Source: a virus | Direction: 5' to 3' (one strand) | DNA: 40,511 bases | IMG/VR virus record: IMGVR_UViG_3300000116_000056 | Location: 1 to 40,511 of that record | Shown here: piece after piece, positions 36,257 to 40,511 of the stretch | How positions within the stretch are numbered: position 1 is the first letter of the stretch | How the letters are laid out: every line of letters begins with the position of its first letter | Position numbers and translations under genes: made by a program | Notes under the pieces: generated by a model | What the model was told of the DNA's origin: nothing | Seen by the model: the letters and a program-made list of their open reading frames with translations, nothing else | The model's database searches: none

Positions 36257-39004
36257 TCAGGGGAATGGAGTGAAGGACTCGTCATAACCAACAGCATTAT
36301 TTGTTGTTGACCAGACTAAATTGCCAACGGTAGCACGACCCTTACGAGTGGAGAAGATCTTGACCTTCGCACTAGTGGTGCCACCAGTAGCAGAGTTAGT
36401 ATAGGACACATTCCACGTATCGTCAACCGAATAACCGACACCATAGTTTATGATTTGTTTTACTGCCCAGTCAGTAGAGATAGTATAGTTGTTTCCATCG
36501 TACCTATTCCTAGGAATGATACCGATCTGTACTTGCATACCCTTAGAAGAATCTGTAGCATTGAATAAGATCTCTGTGCCTACATCAGACTGCTGCCATA
36601 CACTACTATCATCCTTGAATCCTTCAATAAAATCATTGGTGTATCCTCGTGTGCCTGTAATTACAAGATTGCCATTACTATCAAAAGATGAAAATACACT
36701 TGATCCTGTTGCACTAATTTGTTCGCATGTTAGACGACCGTTTTCATCTGATCCACCACCATCATACAAAACAATATACGAATCATTCTGGGTAGTCCCA
36801 GGGTTCTGTACGAGGTAACCACCTGCATTATCTACTAGGTTCATCGTATAGGTTCCCGATAATAAATCTTTTCTTACAGTTCTAGATCCAGATTCTTTAT
36901 TGGTATCCCTAACAAGAGTGATATCCTCATCACCAGACCAAGTAACACTGCTTAGGCACAGTCCTTGTGTAGTTGGATTATCATCATATCTTAGACCAAG
37001 TTCTACCTCTGCAACTGTGCCACAAGTAAACGTTACACCCTCACCTGCTGAAGTAGAATCTAAAGTTGTAAGTCTTAGTAATGCATTGCAGTCCTGTGCA
37101 TCACCATCAAAGAAACAAATTTCAGTATTGTTATTTTGAAGCACAAAACCAGCAGAGTTTGCATTAGATAAAGACACTTGATATGTTCCTTGTGCAACTC
37201 TTCTAGTTTCTCTAGCAGATCCTGTGGAGGTTTGGGTATCTTGAGTAAAGGAAATGTTTAGAGCACTGTACGATACTGTACCCAAAGCAGTGCCATAAGT
37301 ATCTGGATTGTCATCATAAGAAAAATCAAACTGTACTCTACATTGTCCTGTGACAATTATATTTCCATTACTATCGAAGGATGCACCACCAGGTATATTA
37401 GATTCAATTATACCTACATCACATGGTATTTGACCAGTGACAATAGAAAAATCTCCCTGATATACCTCAATAGCACATGCTGCAGGAGAATCTTTCCAGA
37501 GTGATTGTGGAGTTCCTATTGCATAGTTTTCTATGAACGTAGTAAGGTCGTATTCCCCTGCTTCAATCTCTCTACTAACAACATCGTATTCATCTCCAGA
37601 AAAACTAGCACTACCCTCTGCCTCACTAACTAATTCGATAGTAGTTTTATTTGGATCGAAATAATCTAAAAATATCTCACCACGTTTGAAAAACTTATAC
37701 CTAATTTTGTACGTGTCGGTATCAGGAATAGTAATAGTTGATGTAAAGTATGCTGCGTCACCAGCCTCTCTAGTCTTACCTTCAAAACTACAGATACCTT
37801 GAGAGATCCATGCAGATTTTTGAGCAAACTCTTCAGGAAAATTTTCATGACTTACCTGATAAGTTCTAGGAAAGGAACGCACCTGACGATAGACAACGTT
37901 ACCATCGGTATCAGTGTATGGATCTAATACCTGATCTCCCCATGGTTCTTCACAATAGCTATCTGGTTGAAAAACTTCCCTGTCTCCATCAGGGATTTCA
38001 ACATCATTATCTGCTGCATCAATTAGTTCTCCATATAAACCAGCACCTGTGAGACCATTGAATGTATCTGTTTCATCCCATTCAAAGAACTTACCATTGA
38101 AATAATAGTGACTCCAGTTCCAGTCACCTTTATCAGGTTCTGGATCATCGAATGAAAATGAAGCAGGAATATTATTGATATTACTAGTATCAAAAAATGG
38201 AATGTATGATACTGCAACACCAGCAACACTAGGTGCATCAATACCATCTTCAAATTCATCTGTTGAAGGAAGACCTATAGTTGGTGGAGAATCAGGAAGG
38301 TTGGTCCAATTAGGTAATGCAGCAGGGAAATTTACAATGTCTGGATATATATCATCTGGATTTAGATCATCTGGATTGCCATCACCTATCGCATTATCGC
38401 CAGCAGTGGCAGTAAGCAACGGATCTAGGGTAGGGTCACAAACAGGACCGAAAGGACCGTCAGGGCGATAGTCAGGTGGTTCTACAATCGATACAGGAAC
38501 CGAAGATGGTCTCTTAGGATCTTGGACTCTAGGATCTGGATATGTTTCCCCGTCATCATCATCGGCGGCAGGTCCATCTAGATCTTGCCTAGGTGTTACG
38601 ACTTCTGGATTTAGATTTACTGGGACAAAAGGATCACACACAGGACCCATGTCACCAAGAGGACGATATGGTTCTGTTGGACCACTGTATGCAGGTCCAC
38701 CACCTTCTGGTGGTGCCTGAGGATCTACAACTCTAGGGTCTGATTCTCCAATAGAATCTTCTGGTCCATAAGGACTAGTAGGATCACACACAGGTCCCAT
38801 AGATCCATTAGGACGATAGTCACCAGGATCATTCCATACAGGAACGTTTACTACTGTCTGACCCTCTAGGTCTACAAGTACCCTTTGAGGAGAAGGAAAA
38901 GCAAGTACAAGAGGGTCTGCAAGTATGGGTAATGAGAAGTCGGTAGGCTCTTCAAACGGGTCGCAGACTGGTCCGAAGTCACCGTTTGGACGGTACAACG
39001 TCAT
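36257..39004 (-). CDS. Large repeat protein with four YRPxGxxGPVCDP motifs, probable virion component
   Basis: 915 residues. The N-terminal 195 residues hold four copies of YRPxGxxGPVCDP at 4-16, 63-75, 113-125 and 179-191, separated by Pro/Asp-rich acidic linkers of 37-53 residues. A middle region (about 230-530) is rich in aromatic and acidic residues, with DTDTYKIRYKFFKRGEIFLD recalling a beta-sandwich. Two homologous domains follow, about 555-655 and 664-765, both with YDDNPxTxG...SGxRxxRxxxxxGTYxxxL. The last 140 residues form a further beta domain opening with SSFDSNGNLVITG. I do not recognise a T4 equivalent. Size, repeats and lack of enzyme motifs suggest a fibre or capsid-surface protein. 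No signal peptide is seen. It begins 37 bases after the 2OG oxygenase gene. Confidence 0.65.
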   Translation of the reverse strand: MTLYRPNGDFGPVCDPFEEPTDFSLPILADPLVLAFPSPQRVLVDLEGQTVVNVPVWNDPGDYRPNGSMGPVCDPTSPYGPEDSIGESDPRVVDPQAPPEGGGPAYSGPTEPYRPLGDMGPVCDPFVPVNLNPEVVTPRQDLDGPAADDDDGETYPDPRVQDPKRPSSVPVSIVEPPDYRPDGPFGPVCDPTLDPLLTATAGDNAIGDGNPDDLNPDDIYPDIVNFPAALPNWTNLPDSPPTIGLPSTDEFEDGIDAPSVAGVAVSYIPFFDTSNINNIPASFSFDDPEPDKGDWNWSHYYFNGKFFEWDETDTFNGLTGAGLYGELIDAADNDVEIPDGDREVFQPDSYCEEPWGDQVLDPYTDTDGNVVYRQVRSFPRTYQVSHENFPEEFAQKSAWISQGICSFEGKTREAGDAAYFTSTITIPDTDTYKIRYKFFKRGEIFLDYFDPNKTTIELVSEAEGSASFSGDEYDVVSREIEAGEYDLTTFIENYAIGTPQSLWKDSPAACAIEVYQGDFSIVTGQIPCDVGIIESNIPGGASFDSNGNIIVTGQCRVQFDFSYDDNPDTYGTALGTVSYSALNISFTQDTQTSTGSARETRRVAQGTYQVSLSNANSAGFVLQNNNTEICFFDGDAQDCNALLRLTTLDSTSAGEGVTFTCGTVAEVELGLRYDDNPTTQGLCLSSVTWSGDEDITLVRDTNKESGSRTVRKDLLSGTYTMNLVDNAGGYLVQNPGTTQNDSYIVLYDGGGSDENGRLTCEQISATGSSVFSSFDSNGNLVITGTRGYTNDFIEGFKDDSSVWQQSDVGTEILFNATDSSKGMQVQIGIIPRNRYDGNNYTISTDWAVKQIINYGVGYSVDDTWNVSYTNSATGGTTSAKVKIFSTRKGRATVGNLVWSTTNNAVGYDESFTPFP

Positions 39005-39041
39005 CTAGAGTTGAGTTATCATATGTCTATACTATATGTAT

Positions 39042-39707
39042 TCACATACCAATACGAAGGTCAAATGCCAATGATACTCTAGGGAGTTTAGAGTTATTAG
39101 TTCCAACCCTGTGACGGATCATTGGATGAAAAATAACACATTCTCCATTGCGAGGTTTGTGCTCATAGAAAGTGCTAACATTCATCTTTTCGTTGTCAAC
39201 AACATCTTCTGCTTGGAATCCACACGTAGGCATGATCTCCATGTCAACATCTTCAAAATATAAATTACCTGAATCCTCTGGTACATCAATAAAGAATGCT
39301 CCAGTCAATTGTGATGTAGAACCATGAACATGTCCGATTGCATATCCATGAGGTTCTGTCCAGTTCATCCACTGACAATAGACTGAGATTCCAATGTTCA
39401 AATAGATTCCATATGACTCATGACAAGTACGAATAATTTGTTCTTGTACTCTAGCTAGGTGTGGCATCTCTGCACGACCATCACCACATGTGTCACATGA
39501 TGCTGGCATTGCATTTACTCCTAGACACCATCCTCCATCGAATGCATTGGGAGGAAGAATCTTATCATTTTCATTCTGACCATGGTAGACTTGATTTCTA
39601 CCATACTCTACGATGTCTTTCTGACATTCTTCTACAAAAGTAGGATCAAAACTACTAGCAATTAGTTTAGGGAAGATATATTTCTGATCTAGTTCGTATG
39701 CAATCAT
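39042..39707 (-). CDS. 2OG-Fe(II) oxygenase-like protein
   Basis: 221 residues. The iron-binding pattern is H-x-H in GHVHGSTSQLTGAFFI (His126, His128), then VPEDSGNLYFED. The distal His199 in MIRHRVGTNN and Arg210 in LPRVSLAFDL fit the 2-oxoglutarate site. This matches the putative 2OG oxygenase family common in T4-like cyanophages (HxH...SGxLxFxD...HxVxxxxxxRxSxxF). A CDTCGDG segment (Cys71, Cys74) is unusual. The substrate is unknown, and a possible influence on host nitrogen/carbon signalling through 2OG has been proposed for the family. The ATG directly abuts the T-run of a terminator, leaving no normal ribosome-binding site. Confidence 0.85.
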   Translation of the reverse strand: MIAYELDQKYIFPKLIASSFDPTFVEECQKDIVEYGRNQVYHGQNENDKILPPNAFDGGWCLGVNAMPASCDTCGDGRAEMPHLARVQEQIIRTCHESYGIYLNIGISVYCQWMNWTEPHGYAIGHVHGSTSQLTGAFFIDVPEDSGNLYFEDVDMEIMPTCGFQAEDVVDNEKMNVSTFYEHKPRNGECVIFHPMIRHRVGTNNSKLPRVSLAFDLRIGM

Positions 39708-39731
39708 AAAAAAAGAGGTCCGAAGACCCCT
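39708..39731 (-). terminator. Intrinsic terminator with UUCG loop, abutting the next start codon
   Basis: On the minus strand, GGGGTC-TTCG-GACCTC forms a 6-bp stem (one G-U pair) with a C(UUCG)G loop, followed by seven T. The last T is directly adjacent to the ATG of the 2OG oxygenase gene. It ends the psbD-small gene transcript. Confidence 0.85.
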
Positions 39732-39737
39732 AGTATA

Positions 39738-39959
39738 TCAATCTTTGTCCTGTTTGTAAAGGTCTTCTAGTCTTTCTCTACTGAGATCGACATACATAAC
39801 TTCTTCACCTGGTTCAGGTGCTTCAGGATGTTTGGGTTTGGGTTTGGGTGGTTCTGGTGTCATGTTTAGAGACATGATGTTAGACCACATCATTGCAAAC
39901 GCCGCTCCTCCAATCAGAGAGAAGCATACTCCATAAACAAACAGAAGGTAATGATTCAT
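39738..39959 (-). CDS. Small membrane-anchored protein with Pro/Lys-rich linker
   Basis: 73 residues from the ATG at 39959, which overlaps the stop of the preceding 53-residue gene (ATGA). Residues about 3-28 ([22 protein letters not shown] as core) form one transmembrane segment. [20 protein letters not shown] is a proline-rich linker, and the end is charged ([17 protein letters not shown]). No family recognised. It is placed between psbD and the terminator, so it is probably co-transcribed with the photosynthesis gene. A thylakoid membrane location is possible but not shown. Confidence 0.7.
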
Positions 39960-40117
39960 GTTTCGTCTCCTGTATCTTCTGATCGATTCATAACACGATG
40001 AAGGTGCCACTCATACATTTCTTGGGCACGATTCTTATTCCTGCCAATAGATCCTTTGATCCTTTCTTTCCAGATACGCATCATAGTTTCCGAATGAGGC
40101 ATTTGATTTTCAGACAT
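39956..40117 (-). CDS. Small basic hypothetical protein, 53 aa
   Basis: 53 residues: [20 protein letters not shown], a basic middle ([19 protein letters not shown]) and an acidic end. It is a continuous frame from the ATG at 40117 to a TGA that overlaps the start of the following membrane-protein gene. It begins 31 bases after the psbD stop. There is no strong ribosome-binding site and no known domain. The overlap with the next gene supports that it is real. Confidence 0.6.
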
Positions 40118-40148
40118 TTTCACAGAGCGAGATCTCTATATGTATGGA

Positions 40149-40511
40149 TCACAGTGCGTTACCTCTCGGAAGAACTTCTTCTGGGAAGATGAAGTTTTCA
40201 TGTGGTTGATCAGCAGGTGCCAACCATGCACGAAGTCCTTCATTCAATAGGATGTTTTTGGTGTAGAAGGTCTCAAATTCTGGATCTTCTGCTGCTCTGA
40301 TCTCCTGACTCACGAAATCGTAAGCACGAAGATTGAGAGCAAGGCCAATAATGCCAATAGAGGATGTCCAAAGACCCATAACAGGCACAAACAACATGAA
40401 AAAATGAAGCCAACGCTTGTTAGAAAACGCAATACCGAAGATCTGCGACCAGAAGCGGTTTGCAGTGACCATAGAATAAGTCTCTTCTTCCTGTGTCGAA
40501 TCAAACGCCTT
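40149..40511 (-). CDS. psbD: Photosystem II D2 protein PsbD, C-terminal part
   Basis: The last 120 residues of D2 are in the window and the frame is open to the edge. The part runs from [20 protein letters not shown] through [16 protein letters not shown] (with the His that binds the non-haem iron) and [19 protein letters not shown]. It ends [11 protein letters not shown], the almost invariant D2 C-terminus. D2 pairs with D1 in the photosystem II reaction centre. Phage copies keep electron transport running during infection. The D1 gene psbA would be expected outside the window. The two small genes and a terminator follow it. Confidence 0.98.
   Translation of the reverse strand, partial: KAFDSTQEEETYSMVTANRFWSQIFGIAFSNKRWLHFFMLFVPVMGLWTSSIGIIGLALNLRAYDFVSQEIRAAEDPEFETFYTKNILLNEGLRAWLAPADQPHENFIFPEEVLPRGNAL

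Noticed and set aside
39015-39064. Possible sigma70-type promoter (TTGACC and TATAGT) before the 915-residue gene
   Set aside because: The spacing is about 22 bases, too long for a normal promoter.

Overview
The window is part of the genome of a T4-like cyanophage (a myovirus of marine picocyanobacteria). Evidence: T4-type genes are recognisable by sequence and order (gp5, gp26, gp4, gp48, gp53, gp32, gp59, gp33, a gp19/gp54-type tube protein). They are interleaved with cyanophage auxiliary genes: psbD (C-terminal end only), talC, a cpeT-like bilin lyase gene, phoH, thyX, glutaredoxin, a 2OG-Fe(II) oxygenase and a tryptophan-halogenase-like flavoprotein. The base composition is AT-rich, genes are packed head to tail with many TGATG, ATGA and TAATG junctions, and T4-type late -10 boxes (xyTAAATA) precede structural genes. 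CpeT suggests a phycoerythrin-containing host, probably Synechococcus or Prochlorococcus. I saw no tRNA, rRNA, CRISPR array, transposon or attachment site, and no stretch above 300 bases without a gene.

Layout. 1-8.8 kb (minus strand): tail-fibre and virion-surface genes, including three neighbours that share a module but end in different tips. 8.8-12.3 kb (minus): halogenase-like gene, talC and a cluster of small overlapping genes behind a good sigma70-type promoter. 12.4-26.6 kb (minus): baseplate hub block, namely gp5 (no lysozyme domain seen), the cpeT insert with its own sigma70-type promoter, a gp27-like hub protein with a very basic tail, two related giant hub or tape-measure proteins carrying different wall hydrolases, a chaperone-like pair joined by a probable -1 frameshift site, a tube-initiator-like protein and gp4. 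26.6-28.8 kb (plus): gp48, gp53 with a long Ser/Thr tail, and a small gene. 28.7-35.1 kb (minus): a His-rich secreted protein, then replication, late-transcription and nucleotide genes (gp32, a DUF1825-like gene, gp59, gp33, exonuclease, phoH, thyX, small genes, glutaredoxin). 35.1-40.5 kb (minus): a GC-rich outer-membrane-like protein, small membrane proteins, a 915-residue repeat protein, the 2OG oxygenase, two small genes and psbD running off the end.

The points I would look at first are: the textbook-like -1 frameshift signal at 24509-24530; the split of wall-degrading activity between two related giant proteins instead of gp5; low-complexity tails on three baseplate proteins; a duplicated intergenic cassette (hairpin plus late promoter with identical spacing) at 14.9 and 25.3 kb; sigma70-type promoters buried in or at the ends of structural genes just ahead of auxiliary genes; and the four YRPxGxxGPVCDP repeats of the 915-residue protein. 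Family assignments come from recognising motifs by eye, without database searches.
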